The notes beneath the pieces are model-generated. The model saw nothing but the letters and a program-made list of their open reading frames with translations, made no database searches and was not told the DNA's origin. A DNA stretch of 64,000 nt from assembly GCA_964017195.1 (NCBI GenBank), contig OZ024890.1:17822201-17886200 (forward strand). The letters are read 5' to 3'. This document shows positions 39,485 through 48,597 of the stretch, piece by piece. The stretch comes from Siderastrea radians. Taxonomy: Eukaryota; Cnidaria; Anthozoa; Scleractinia; Rhizangiidae. The position numbers and the translations under genes were made by a program. The first letter of the stretch is position 1. Every line of letters begins with the position of its first letter.

Positions 39485-40096
39485 ATGACATCCACTGGTA
39501 CTGATATGTTAATTCAACACGGTATTCCTTGGCTTGGAAAAAAAGCAGTTGAAATGGGAAGATATTACGGTAGTGAAGCTCTGAGGAACCCAAAACTGCA
39601 GAAAAAGGCTCTCGATTATGCTCTGGAAAGAGCAACTCCTTTCATTCAAAAAACAGGATCAGAGATGCTTGATCAATTATCCACTAAAATCAGACCAAAT
39701 AGAAAGTATAAAACCGACAGAAAGGATTTGGATGGAGGTGGGCTTGACATTCATAAAGCCATTGGAAAACTCCCTAAACCAAAAGGGGGTTGGACTCTTC
39801 CAGGGCATAAATACACAGGCCCCTACAACGATCTTGAAAATCAGGTCAGATGGGATCCAAAAACAGGAGAGATACTCGAGATATATGACAAACCAACGGG
39901 TAAGACCGATGCCATAGCGATGCAACATGATGTTGATTATTCAGTTTGCAAAGATGATAAAAAATGTAAGAACAAAGCCGACAGGAAAATGGTCAAAGCG
40001 TTGGATTCTGTTCCTTATAATGAGAGACAATGGGGTCATTGGATGGCACGAAATATTATTGATAAAAAGCAGAAACTGGGTCTTGGTTTAAACTGA
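39485..40096 (+). CDS. parvovirus-type phospholipase A2-like virion protein
   Basis: 203 aa. The head is amphipathic (residues 1-65), then an adenain-type site LDGG-G at 82-86. A PLA2 fold of parvovirus VP1 type follows: calcium loop GHKYTGPYNDLE (108-119; Tyr replaces the usual second Gly of GPGN), catalytic QHDVDY with H148-D149, then a helix with Cys at 155 and 161. It would breach endosomal membrane during entry. The stop at 40094 directly follows a T TTA AAC heptamer (see 40087-40180). Confidence 0.8.
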   Translation: MTSTGTDMLIQHGIPWLGKKAVEMGRYYGSEALRNPKLQKKALDYALERATPFIQKTGSEMLDQLSTKIRPNRKYKTDRKDLDGGGLDIHKAIGKLPKPKGGWTLPGHKYTGPYNDLENQVRWDPKTGEILEIYDKPTGKTDAIAMQHDVDYSVCKDDKKCKNKADRKMVKALDSVPYNERQWGHWMARNIIDKKQKLGLGLN

Positions 40097-40180
40097 AAAG
40101 GCCGCCGGGTGAAGAAAACTGGCAAGAAAAATTAGCTGATGAGCTTCATAAACCGATAAAGCGTAACTTCACCCGGCGGC
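40087..40180 (+). promoter_or_regulatory. candidate -1 programmed ribosomal frameshift signal
   Basis: T TTA AAC at 40087-40093 is in phase with the PLA2 frame (X XXY YYZ). The next codon is TGA. After a 7-nt spacer (40094-40100), GCCGCCGGGTGAAG (40101-40114) pairs perfectly with CTTCACCCGGCGGC (40167-40180), leaving a 52-nt loop. The -1 frame is open from 40066 to 41046 and encodes the whole integrase. Heptamer, spacing and stem all fit the viral frameshift design. Confidence 0.8.
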
Positions 40181-41046
40181 GGGTAATTGTAAACCATATT
40201 GACGAGACATGGTGTTCAGATATCGTTGAGATGCAAAAATTCAGTCGATGGAATAAGGGTTATAGATATCTTCTCATGGTACTCGATGTGTTTAGTAAAT
40301 ACGGTTGGATCATTCCTTTGAAGGATAAAAAAGGTGAAACCGTTGCTGAAGCATTGAAAACCATTTTAAAAGAAGGTAGAAAACCGGAATATCTTTGGAC
40401 AGATAAAGGAAAAGAGTATTATAATAAACATGTTAAGGAACTACTGGATAAGAATAAAATAACCTTGTACTCAACTGAGAATGAGGAAAAGTCGTCAGTT
40501 TGTGAAAGATGGAACCGTACAATCAAAACCAAGATGTGGAAGCAGTTTACTGTTCAAGGTAATACACAGTATCTTGAAATGTTACCCAAATTAGTGAAAC
40601 AGTATAACAATACCAGACATTCAAGCACAAAGATGACACCTACAGAAGCAAGCAAAAAGAAGAATGAAGGAACTGTCTACTTTAATCTATATGGTGATAT
40701 GGAAACATCAAGACAAAAACCAAAGTTCAAAGTCGGTGATAAGGTTAGAATATCTAAGTACAAACGTCCTATCTTTGACAAAGGATACACAGCCAATTGG
40801 ACAGAAGAAGTTTTCACAGTTGACAAGATACAATACACCAATCCGATCACTTACAGACTCAAAGATCTCAGTGGTGAGGAGATATCAGGTTCTTTTTATG
40901 AACAGGAGATGCAGAAGGCTGTTCAAGACGTTTACCGTATTGAGAAAGTGATTCGACGAGACGCTCGAAAAGGTAAAGCTTTGGTGAAGTGGAGAGGTTA
41001 CCCAGAAAAATTCAATTCTTGGGTAGATATTAACGATCTGATGTGA
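40093..41046 (+). CDS. retroviral-type DDE integrase with chromodomain
   Basis: The family-conserved region starts upstream of the first ATG (40231). The -1 frame from 40093 includes LADELHKPIKRNF, then DETWCSDIVEM with the first catalytic Asp at 40219-40221. The second Asp is at 40402 (LWTDKGKEY) and the Glu at 40504 (VCERWNRT), giving D-60-D-33-E. An SH3-like region (FKVGDKVRISKYK) and a chromodomain (YRIEKVIRRDARKG...GYPEKFNSWVDI) follow. AUG initiation at 40231 would lose the first Asp, so expression by frameshift from the PLA2 gene, or from a non-AUG codon, is required. It integrates the element DNA. Confidence 0.92.
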   Translation: MKRPPGEENWQEKLADELHKPIKRNFTRRRVIVNHIDETWCSDIVEMQKFSRWNKGYRYLLMVLDVFSKYGWIIPLKDKKGETVAEALKTILKEGRKPEYLWTDKGKEYYNKHVKELLDKNKITLYSTENEEKSSVCERWNRTIKTKMWKQFTVQGNTQYLEMLPKLVKQYNNTRHSSTKMTPTEASKKKNEGTVYFNLYGDMETSRQKPKFKVGDKVRISKYKRPIFDKGYTANWTEEVFTVDKIQYTNPITYRLKDLSGEEISGSFYEQEMQKAVQDVYRIEKVIRRDARKGKALVKWRGYPEKFNSWVDINDLM

Positions 41047-41047
41047 A

Positions 41048-41088
41048 AATAAATTTAAAAAAAAATCTTACATACAAGAAAAGTGAAA
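41048..41088 (+). promoter_or_regulatory. upstream box shared with polymerase gene, copy 1
   Basis: AATAAATTTAAAAAAAAATC, then TTACATACAAGAAAAGTG, precedes the ATG at 41089. The same text with small changes lies before the polymerase ATG (41432-41472). Conservation in non-coding DNA directly before two adjacent starts suggests a promoter module. Confidence 0.6.
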
Positions 41089-41400
41089 ATGACAAAAATT
41101 TTAACTCTTAAAGAAATTCGAAAAATAGCTGTAGGAAAAAATATCAGATTTTCAAACAAACTCTCAAAAGCAGAGCTGGCAAAAGAGTTAAATCTTGATG
41201 AAGAATTGTATAACAGACCAAGTAACGCAAAGGAGGTGTTAATTACAAATGTTGACACACAGGTTGCTACAAAATGTAAAAGCATCTATCAGTGTTCAAA
41301 ATTGGTGGGTAAAAGTTATGGTTCGACTCATTATTTTGTGAATTGTGGACATGCGTTTGTGGATAAGGATGGAAATAAGGTCAGATTGTCTTTTGCTTGA
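41089..41400 (+). CDS. small SAP-like/NUMOD-like DNA-binding protein
   Basis: 103 aa from the ATG at 41089; the frame is open two codons further up, at a GTG. The N-terminal LTLKEIRKIAV...SNKLSKAELAKELN resembles a SAP/HeH helix-extension-helix. The C-terminal CKSIYQCSKLVGKSYGSTHYFVNCGHAF.DKDGNKVRL resembles NUMOD1-type helix-turn-helix repeats. Both suggest DNA binding. It sits between integrase and polymerase. Assignment is tentative. Confidence 0.65.
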   Translation: MTKILTLKEIRKIAVGKNIRFSNKLSKAELAKELNLDEELYNRPSNAKEVLITNVDTQVATKCKSIYQCSKLVGKSYGSTHYFVNCGHAFVDKDGNKVRLSFA

Positions 41401-41402
41401 AC

Positions 41403-41433
41403 TTTTTCATTTCGTGAAACGTGAAATGAAAAA
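41403..41433. promoter_or_regulatory. inverted repeat upstream of polymerase gene
   Basis: TTTTTCATTTC (41403-41413) pairs with GAAATGAAAAA (41423-41433) around GTGAAACGT. It directly follows the stop of the SAP-like gene, so it may serve as a terminator-like hairpin or regulator. Confidence 0.6.
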
Positions 41434-41472
41434 ATAAATTTAAAAAAATCTTGCATATAAGAAAAAAGAAGA
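41432..41472 (+). promoter_or_regulatory. upstream box shared with SAP-like gene, copy 2
   Basis: AAATAAATTTAAAAAAATCT then TGCATATAAGAAAAAAG, ending at the ATG. See 41048-41088. Confidence 0.6.
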
Positions 41473-44400
41473 ATGGATTTACAAAAAGTTCCTTTGAAAG
41501 CCTTTGCGAAAAGCCTTGGGTTTAGAGGTTATTCACGCTTGAGAAAAGCGTTTGATACCACAAAAGATAAGATAACAAATATTTTTAACAAATCAACACC
41601 AACACCGGCACCGAGACAACCCCCTAGCTTATTTGGTAAGATTAACGTTCCCATCCTCAAACCAACAGTTGTCACAACAACACTCAAAAAGCTACCAAAT
41701 CTAGTTCAAAAAACGACTGAAAAAGTCATTAATTGGGGAAAGTGGTTAAAAAATGTTGATAAAGTGATTGAAGAGAAAACTGAAGAAAAAACTGAAGAGA
41801 AAACTGAAGAAAAAACTGAAGAGAAAACTGAAGAGAAAACTGAAGAAAAAACTGAACCAACTTTCACACAGAAAGAACAAGCCATGCGAGGGTTCACAAG
41901 ATCATATGAAATTGGTCTCACAAACAGACAAGACCCATTAATTCAACTTCAGAACACCCGTTCAGTGATTAAGAACAATCTATTAAAGGTTCTAAATGAG
42001 ATGAAAGGTCTCAAATTCAATGAAATGTTGAAGATTACGTTTGAAAAACAGAAAGGAGATGAGTTGATTGAAAAGACAGCTTATTTCAATGCAAAGCCAC
42101 AAACAGTAACAAACGAGACAGATATTGATAACTTGTTGCAAATAACACAACAACAGATTGTAAATATGATTCAGCAATGGATTTCAGAAGGATCAGCATG
42201 GACTATCCAATCTGTTGATGGTCATTTCATCAATGTTGTAAAGTACAGACCACTTAGAGGTTCTTCATATATTCCTTTACCCAAAGAGCTGCAGAACCCA
42301 GCTAAAGGGATTATAAACATGAAAAATAATGACGATGAATGTTTTCGTTGGTGTCACATTCGTCACCTCTTACCACAGAATAAAAATCCACAGAGAATAA
42401 AAGAGTGTGATAAAAAATATGTAGAAAAATTGGATTACTCGGGAATTGAGTTTCCCGTTTCTGTGAAACAATACAACAAAATAGAGAAACAAAATAATAT
42501 TCGTGTTAATGTCTTCGGTTATGAGGAAAGACAACCGTATGCAATTTACCTTTCAAAAGAAAAGTTTAACTCTTGTTTGAATCTGCTCTTAATAACCGTA
42601 GGAGAGGTAAAACATTATTGTTTATTAAAGGATTTCAATAAATTTATGTACAATCAAACGAAGCACAAAGGAAGAAAGCATTTCTGTATGTACTGTCTTT
42701 CATGTTTAAGCTCTAAAGAGCATCTTGAAAAACACAAAGTTGATTGTATTGAAATTAATGGGAAACAATCCATTAAAATGCCAGAACCTGGATCAAAAAT
42801 TGCATTCAAAAATTATCGTAAACAGTTACCGGCACCTTTCGTGATTTATGCTGATTTTGAAGCCATCACCGAAAAAGTTGGTGAGAAAGCTCCGCAAAAA
42901 TCCTGCACTGAACAATATCAAAAACATACGGCTTGTGGATATGGTTATAAAGTTGTTTGCTATTATGACGATAAATTTTCAAAACCAACCAAAATTTACA
43001 GAGGAGAAATGGCCATTAACAAGTTCATGAACGACATGTTGGCTGAAGTTAAATACTGTCAAAAGGTTGAAAGAACCCACTTTAGAAAACCTATGGAAAT
43101 GACAGACGAGGATAAGGAAAGTTTTAAAAGAGCTAAAGAATGTCACATCTGCAAGATACCTTATATCACAGGTGATAAGAAAGTAAGAGATCACTGTCAT
43201 GTCACCGGTAAATACAGAGGATCAGCACATGAAGATTGTAATCTAAATTTCCAATTGACTAATAAAATACCTGTGGTGTTTCACAATCTCCAGGGGTATG
43301 ACAGTCACTTTATAATGCAAGAGATTGGTAATATTGTGAAAAAGAATGTGTATTATGATATGAAAGGAAATGAACATGAGATGAGCATAAATGTCATTCC
43401 CTGTAACATGGAGAAATACCTGGCCTTCATGTTGGGTCACAACCTTGTGTTCATCGACAGCTTTCAATTCATGAGCTCGTCATTGAGTAATTTGGTGAAT
43501 AATCTTCCTGCTGAAGCATTCAAACACACGGGGCAAGTATTTCAAGGTGAACAATTGAGTTTGATGACAAAGAAAGGTGTCTATCCTTATGACTATATGA
43601 ATAGTTTTGAAAAGTTTGAGGACAGCAGGTTGCCAAAGAAAGAAGATTTTTTCAGTATTATGAATAATGAACATATCACAGATGAAGAGTATCAACATGC
43701 ACAAAATGTTTGGAACGAATTTGGTTTATCATCAATGGGAGAGTATCACGATCTCTATCTCAAATCGGATATTTTGTTGTTGACTGATGTTTTTGAAAAT
43801 TTCCGCAAAGCATGTCAACAATACTATGGATTGGATCCTGCTCATTATTTCACAGCACCCGGTCTGAGTTGGGATGCAATGTTGAAAATGACAGAAACTG
43901 AATTGGAGTTGATAAGTGATGTTGATATGTTTCAATTCATTGAAAAAGGTATGCGTGGTGGAATCAGTTACATCGCCAATCGATATGGAAAGGCAAACAA
44001 CAAGTATATGGAAAACTACAATCCGGAGGAGGCATCAAAATACATCGTTTATCTGGATGCAAACAATCTATATGGTTGGGCAATGAGTCAATATCTTCCA
44101 ACAGGTGAGTTCGAATGGTTGACTGAAGAAGAGGTGGATTTATCCAAGTATAATGATGAGTCTGAAAAAGGATTGGTATTGGAGGTCGATTTGGAATATC
44201 CAGAGGAGTTGCATGATCTCCACAACGACTATCCACTGGCAGCAGAAAAAATCAAAGTAACTGAAGATATGTTATCACCTTATTGTCGAGAAATTGCTGA
44301 AAAATTTAAAGTAAAGGTTGGATTGGTCGAAAAGTTGGTGCCAACGTTGTCAAATAAAGAGAGATATGTTTTGCATTATCGCAACTTGCAACTCTATATG

Positions 44401-45330
44401 TCTTTGGGGTTGAAACTAACAAAGATTCATAGAGCTCTCGAATTCGATCAGAGTCCATGGTTGAAACCTTACATTGATTTCAACACAAAAAAGAGAGCAG
44501 AGGCAAAGAACTCTTTTGAAAAGGATTTTTTCAAATTGATGAATAATTCGGTGTTTGGAAAGACGATGGAGAATCTGAGAAAGCGACAGGACATTAAACT
44601 TGTAACTGATGAAGAAAAACTATTAAAGTGGGCCAGCAGACCGAGTTTCATAGGCTGTAAAATATTTAATGAGGATTTAGTTGCCGTTCATAAAATCAAA
44701 CCAACTTTGACATTGAACAGACCGGCATATGTTGGAATGTGCATCCTAGACTTATCAAAAACATTGATGTATGATTTTCATTACAATTACATCAAAAGTA
44801 AGTATGGTGACAAAGCTCGGTTGCTGTTCACAGATACTGACAGTCTGACCTATGAAATTGAAGCAGATGATGTTTATCAAGATTTTTGGAAAGACAAACA
44901 TCTTTTTGATAACAGTGATTATCCAAAGAATAGCCCGTTTTTTGATGACTCAAACAAGAAAGTCATTGGAAAATTCAAGGACGAAGCAGCAGGAATCCCA
45001 ATCGTGGAGTTTGTTGGTTTGAGCTCAAAAATGTATTCTTACATGAAAGACAATAAACAGGATAGTCGCACAGCAAAGGGAATAAAAAAGAATGTGATAA
45101 AACAAAAAATACAACACGATAATTACAAAGATACGCTTTTCAATAAAAAACAGATGCGTCACATGATGAGACTAATTAAAAGTGTAAAACATCAAATTGG
45201 TAGCTATATGGTGAATAAAACATCACTCAGCTGCTTCGACGATAAAAGATATATTCATGAAAATGGCGTGACAAGTTATGCTTACGGTCATAATAGAATT
45301 TTAATATTTTTTCAGTCAAAAATTTGGTGA
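41473..45330 (+). CDS. polB: protein-primed family B DNA polymerase (pPolB)
   Basis: 1,285 aa. A basic head is followed by (EEKT) repeats at about residues 100-127 and the terminal-protein/N-terminal region. A C2H2-like knuckle FCMYCLSCL...HLEKH lies near 400. Exo I FVIYADFEA is at about 456-464. An endonuclease VII-like zinc insert (CHICKIPY...RDHCHVTGKYRGSAHEDCN) is at 556-590. Exo II HNLQGYDSHF is near 603, motif A YLDANNLYGWAM near 860, motif B KLMNNSVFGKTMENL near 1022, and motif C FTDTDSL near 1117. All catalytic acids are present. The last roughly 40 codons lie inside the right TIR. It replicates the element using a protein primer. Confidence 0.95.
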   Translation: MDLQKVPLKAFAKSLGFRGYSRLRKAFDTTKDKITNIFNKSTPTPAPRQPPSLFGKINVPILKPTVVTTTLKKLPNLVQKTTEKVINWGKWLKNVDKVIEEKTEEKTEEKTEEKTEEKTEEKTEEKTEPTFTQKEQAMRGFTRSYEIGLTNRQDPLIQLQNTRSVIKNNLLKVLNEMKGLKFNEMLKITFEKQKGDELIEKTAYFNAKPQTVTNETDIDNLLQITQQQIVNMIQQWISEGSAWTIQSVDGHFINVVKYRPLRGSSYIPLPKELQNPAKGIINMKNNDDECFRWCHIRHLLPQNKNPQRIKECDKKYVEKLDYSGIEFPVSVKQYNKIEKQNNIRVNVFGYEERQPYAIYLSKEKFNSCLNLLLITVGEVKHYCLLKDFNKFMYNQTKHKGRKHFCMYCLSCLSSKEHLEKHKVDCIEINGKQSIKMPEPGSKIAFKNYRKQLPAPFVIYADFEAITEKVGEKAPQKSCTEQYQKHTACGYGYKVVCYYDDKFSKPTKIYRGEMAINKFMNDMLAEVKYCQKVERTHFRKPMEMTDEDKESFKRAKECHICKIPYITGDKKVRDHCHVTGKYRGSAHEDCNLNFQLTNKIPVVFHNLQGYDSHFIMQEIGNIVKKNVYYDMKGNEHEMSINVIPCNMEKYLAFMLGHNLVFIDSFQFMSSSLSNLVNNLPAEAFKHTGQVFQGEQLSLMTKKGVYPYDYMNSFEKFEDSRLPKKEDFFSIMNNEHITDEEYQHAQNVWNEFGLSSMGEYHDLYLKSDILLLTDVFENFRKACQQYYGLDPAHYFTAPGLSWDAMLKMTETELELISDVDMFQFIEKGMRGGISYIANRYGKANNKYMENYNPEEASKYIVYLDANNLYGWAMSQYLPTGEFEWLTEEEVDLSKYNDESEKGLVLEVDLEYPEELHDLHNDYPLAAEKIKVTEDMLSPYCREIAEKFKVKVGLVEKLVPTLSNKERYVLHYRNLQLYMSLGLKLTKIHRALEFDQSPWLKPYIDFNTKKRAEAKNSFEKDFFKLMNNSVFGKTMENLRKRQDIKLVTDEEKLLKWASRPSFIGCKIFNEDLVAVHKIKPTLTLNRPAYVGMCILDLSKTLMYDFHYNYIKSKYGDKARLLFTDTDSLTYEIEADDVYQDFWKDKHLFDNSDYPKNSPFFDDSNKKVIGKFKDEAAGIPIVEFVGLSSKMYSYMKDNKQDSRTAKGIKKNVIKQKIQHDNYKDTLFNKKQMRHMMRLIKSVKHQIGSYMVNKTSLSCFDDKRYIHENGVTSYAYGHNRILIFFQSKIW
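41774..41855 (+). repeat. 12-bp coding minisatellite in pPolB (EEKT units)
   Basis: GAAGA(A/G)AAAACT units repeat in frame seven times, giving a flexible acidic/basic linker. Copy number is likely to vary between element copies. Confidence 0.9.
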
Positions 45331-45674
45331 AAATTGAGTGAGAATTTGACTGGGTGCGCTCGCGTGCTTTTATCACTCAAATCTTCAGTCAAATTTAGGT
45401 AAAGTTTCTTGGAGATTTCATATAAAATTTTATATGAAATTGTGGGTATATTTCTGTTTAATTTGACTGAAGATTTTTCAGCCACGTTCAATTAATTTAA
45501 TCCAAGATTCACCAGCCGTGCTAGACGTATACTTTGACTGGGAATAATTTCTCTTTAATTTGACTGAAGATTTTGACAGCTGTGCTAGAGGTTTGACAGC
45601 TGTGCTAGAGATTTGACCGAAGATTTAATCTAAGATTCACCAGCTGTGCTAGTACCCCCATTTATAACACTACT
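45209..45674 (-). repeat. Polinton right terminal inverted repeat (466 bp)
   Basis: Inverse of 30138-30603. It includes polymerase codons up to 45330 plus the non-coding end. Right tip CCATTTATAACACTACT, then GATGGA. Confidence 0.95.
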
Positions 45675-46102
45675 GATGGATGCGACTCTAGGGGATGTTA
45701 CTCACGTGACATTCATTACACGGGAGCGAGTCTGTCTCAGCTGGTGAGTCTCATCAGAGTCTCCTTACACTTCGAGCAGTTTGTCCAGTATGAGTGTTAT
45801 GGTTCAGTCCTCCTTCACAATAACGATCCATACGGATGGTGGGTGTCACGTGATTCTACTAAAATGACCTACAGGGACGGAACATCTGTTAGTGGTAAGT
45901 GCGCATGCGGGATGACCAATTCATGTGCAAACCCCAGTTATGGTTGTAACTGTGATGTAAACGACGGGAAATGGCGTGAACATAGCGGTCTCCTCACTGA
46001 CAAATCACATCTTCCAGTAAAACAGCTCAGGTTGGGGATACCGGCGCCAACGAGGCAGGCTACCACACACTGGGGAAATTGAAGTGCTATGGAACAGCGT
46101 AA
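45675..46102 (+). pseudogene. FBG-like exon, right half, after Polinton
   Basis: Begins with the duplicated GATGGA and reads [87 protein letters not shown] 1-bp deletion in AGGTT-GGGGAT (about 46032) then shifts the frame. The shifted frame reads on to the normal end (GYHTLGKLKCYGTA, stop 46100-46102). So the copy has a second lesion besides the Polinton. Confidence 0.85.
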
Positions 46103-46139
46103 ACGCTAACTTCTTAGTTTCAGCTAATAAGAATTGTAG

Positions 46140-46290
46140 TCATAAGAAACTTATGCAGACGACAATAATGTATATGGCAAAGCACATCTACCAGTCAAAC
46201 ACCTCAGGTTTGGGGATAATGGCAATAGCAGCGAGAAATAAGGTTATTACACACCGGGAAGGTTTAAGTGTTATGGGACAGCATAAACAT
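46140..46290 (+). pseudogene. duplicated FBG C-terminal fragment
   Basis: Repeats the last part of the module (NVY, then CATCTACCAGTCAAACACCT, GGTTTGGGGATAATGGCAAT, and a degraded GYHTLGKLKCYGTA tail, CTTA/TTAAGTGTTATGGGACAGC). It appears to be a short tandem duplication of the end of the preceding exon. Confidence 0.7.
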
Positions 46291-48471
46291 TGACTTCTTC
46301 AATTAGTAGTGATAAGAAACGTATGAACACCTGCACTGCTCGGGAATCAGTTAAGCGTATTCAAATGGGCACTTTTTCTTGTTATTTGTTTGTTCCTTTG
46401 TTTTTGTTGGTTTTGATTTGTTTTTGTTCTTGTTTTGTTTTAAAGGTCTGCACATACGATGGAACCCGCCCATGGGTAATTTACATAAACTGCACTCATT
46501 TTCAACAAAAGATCGAGTCCCAGGGACCAACTTTTGGTCACTGGGACTATTCCCATGAATTCAAGCTGGTTTGAATTGAGGGGACTAGTGTTAGTACTGC
46601 TAGTGCGACAAGTCCAGTTTAACTAAAACTAGTAGTAATCGAAGATTAAGAGAGTGCATTCGACTGGTTGCATTGTAACAAGGCATCTGGTTTCCAAGTT
46701 GTCACCAAGGAGATGAAAGCTTTGGAGTCCTTTGCTTTCTCGTAAATGAAAGCATGGGTCTTTGGCATGGGGCCTTTGCATGTTAAACGAGCTCAGGTTT
46801 ACATATTGTTTTGACTGAGAATTCCTGTGAAATGACTTGACCATGGTGAACAAATTTTTTGCTGACAACAAAAGTCCTTGAATATGTGCTAGCAATGTCT
46901 TTCCTTTAGTGGAACAGCAAGCACCCAAGCCAGCTAAATCACTTGGTTAGATAGCACAAAAGCCCCAAATATGAACTAACAAAGGGCCGAAACTAATTTT
47001 CCAGAAATCTTTGATGACCTATTTACAATAGAAAATTCACATGACAAATGAAACTGACAATTAAACTGTTTAATTAGCAAAGACATTTGCAACATAAAAG
47101 TGTGACAAAATTTTCTCATCTACACGAGCAAATACAGTTTGCAATAGTATTTCTAGTATTTCTAGTTTGCATGGGCCTTTGGGCTGTACAGCTTCACAAG
47201 TAGGCATCTCAATTAGTCAATATACAAAATTACTGGAATCAATTCAACTATAAGCCCTTCGGTGGTTTGTACACGATTTACATCAACGAATTTGCCAGTG
47301 TCATGTTTTAAAAATGATCACCAAGGTAAGCACTACATAACAATGATGAATTAGTATCAAGGAGCAATCTGATGCCTCAGTAGACAAATTCACATTTCTG
47401 GTGTCAAAAATAAAACACAGCTAGGCTGTTCCGTGTCTCGAGAAGTAACAGAAGTGTCCACTTTTATCTTGCATTTAATGTTATATTTAGCCTTCCCAGT
47501 CTTTATCGTCATGATTTACAACAACATGACCAGTTTCTGGCTCTGAAAGTCATCAGAAATCACTCTCAAAAGTCTCTAAATTCAGCAACAAGGAATAAGT
47601 ACGAATAATAACAAGCGATGTTTTCTCCAGCGCTGTAGATCCTACCTCCGCCGCTTGTGTTTGTAAGAGCACTTCAAACTGTGTCTTGTCAACCAACTTG
47701 AAAAATTTCCCAGAAAAGTCAGTTTCTGGCTCCGAAAAGACTTGTGAAGGCCTTTGTGGTCCTCGGCAAATCTCAAACTTTTCTCTTCAAATTCATAATC
47801 AGCAACAGGCACGACAGTCCGAGTCCATACGAATAATCGATCTTTTCTCGACCACTAATACATTCTAGCTGCGCTGCTTGTGTTTATAAGTGAACTTCAA
47901 ACTGTGTCTTGTCGGCAAACTTGAAAACTTTTCTCAAAAAAACGAAGAAAATAAACAAAATACCTCAACCAGAATCCGTAAGTTTCGCCCGCTCTCGTTA
48001 ACTGCTTATGCGCTACATTGACGGTTTGGGACCTGGGCGACATGAAAGCGAGGCCAAAGTCCAAACCAGTTTCTGGCCGAGCTTAACCTGCAAAAATCTT
48101 CGGGGGGCTAAATTGGCGTCGAAGACGACCCATTACAGAGAAAATCTCCATTTTTTCTGGCTGTACTGGACACAGGACACCCAACACAAGATTAGGAATG
48201 CGTTCTCCTTCGTCGATTCGCAAAGAGTACATGGCTCCCGCGAAGTAATGTCTTAGTCTGCCCTTTTGAACTCTTTGCTCTGTTGTTATCGCGAAAAACA
48301 ACAAGTAGTTTTGCAATATCTCTGTATTGCTCCGCCTCTAAGACTAAAATTTCCTTATCATTTAATCTTAGCCTGCGCGCAGGCCATTTAATTGGTGTTA
48401 GCAAAGTCCCTATGTCTTAGCCTAGGGATTGTGTAAAATAACGGCGACGTAAATATAGCTTCATGTGTCTG
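46291..48471. other. intergenic, no gene supported
   Basis: 47632-47745 and 47862-47945 are a diverged direct repeat (GCTTGTGTTTGTAAGAGCAC / GCTTGTGTTTATAAGTGAAC, then CTTCAAACTGTGTCTTGTC). 48000-48420 is richer in CG than its surroundings and could be a promoter-proximal exon of an unseen gene. The short frames (46629-46928, 48008-48256) have no recognisable domain. Confidence 0.45.
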
Positions 48472-48597
48472 TTGTAGTTCAATTTTCTGCATGGTTCAAT
48501 TTTTATTTTCCTTTGTTTTTGGGTATGGTAATGTATGATAACGAGTGTAAAACAAAGGAAAATAAAAATTGAACCAAAGGTAAAATTGATCTACAAC
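48472..48597. mobile_element. MITE with about 50-bp inverted ends
   Basis: GGTTCAATTTTTATTTTCCT plus TTGTTTT (48493-48519) is perfectly inverse to 48549-48575. Outside this, TGTTGTAGTTCAATTTT pairs with AAAATTGATCTACAACA. The 29-bp centre is unpaired. Confidence 0.8.

Larger units (their letters stand above)
30138..45674. mobile_element. Polinton/Maverick (adintovirus-like) element, complete
   Basis: 15,537 bp bounded by 466-bp terminal inverted repeats starting AGTAGTGTTATAAATGG, with 6-bp GATGGA duplications. It carries the full Polinton core: protein-primed DNA polymerase B, DDE integrase, packaging ATPase, adenain-type protease, double-jelly-roll major and penton-like minor capsid proteins. 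Virion accessory genes are also present. No core ORF has an internal stop. It is inserted in a coding exon of an FBG-family gene. These elements are regarded as integrated relatives of virophage/adenovirus-lineage viruses; whether this copy makes particles cannot be told from sequence. Confidence 0.97.

Noticed and set aside
40231..41046. integrase starting at the first ATG
   Set aside because: It would omit the first catalytic Asp at 40219 and conserved residues upstream; the longer -1 frame is the better model.
41083..41088. GTG start two codons upstream of the SAP-like gene
   Set aside because: Eukaryotic initiation is far more likely at the ATG at 41089.
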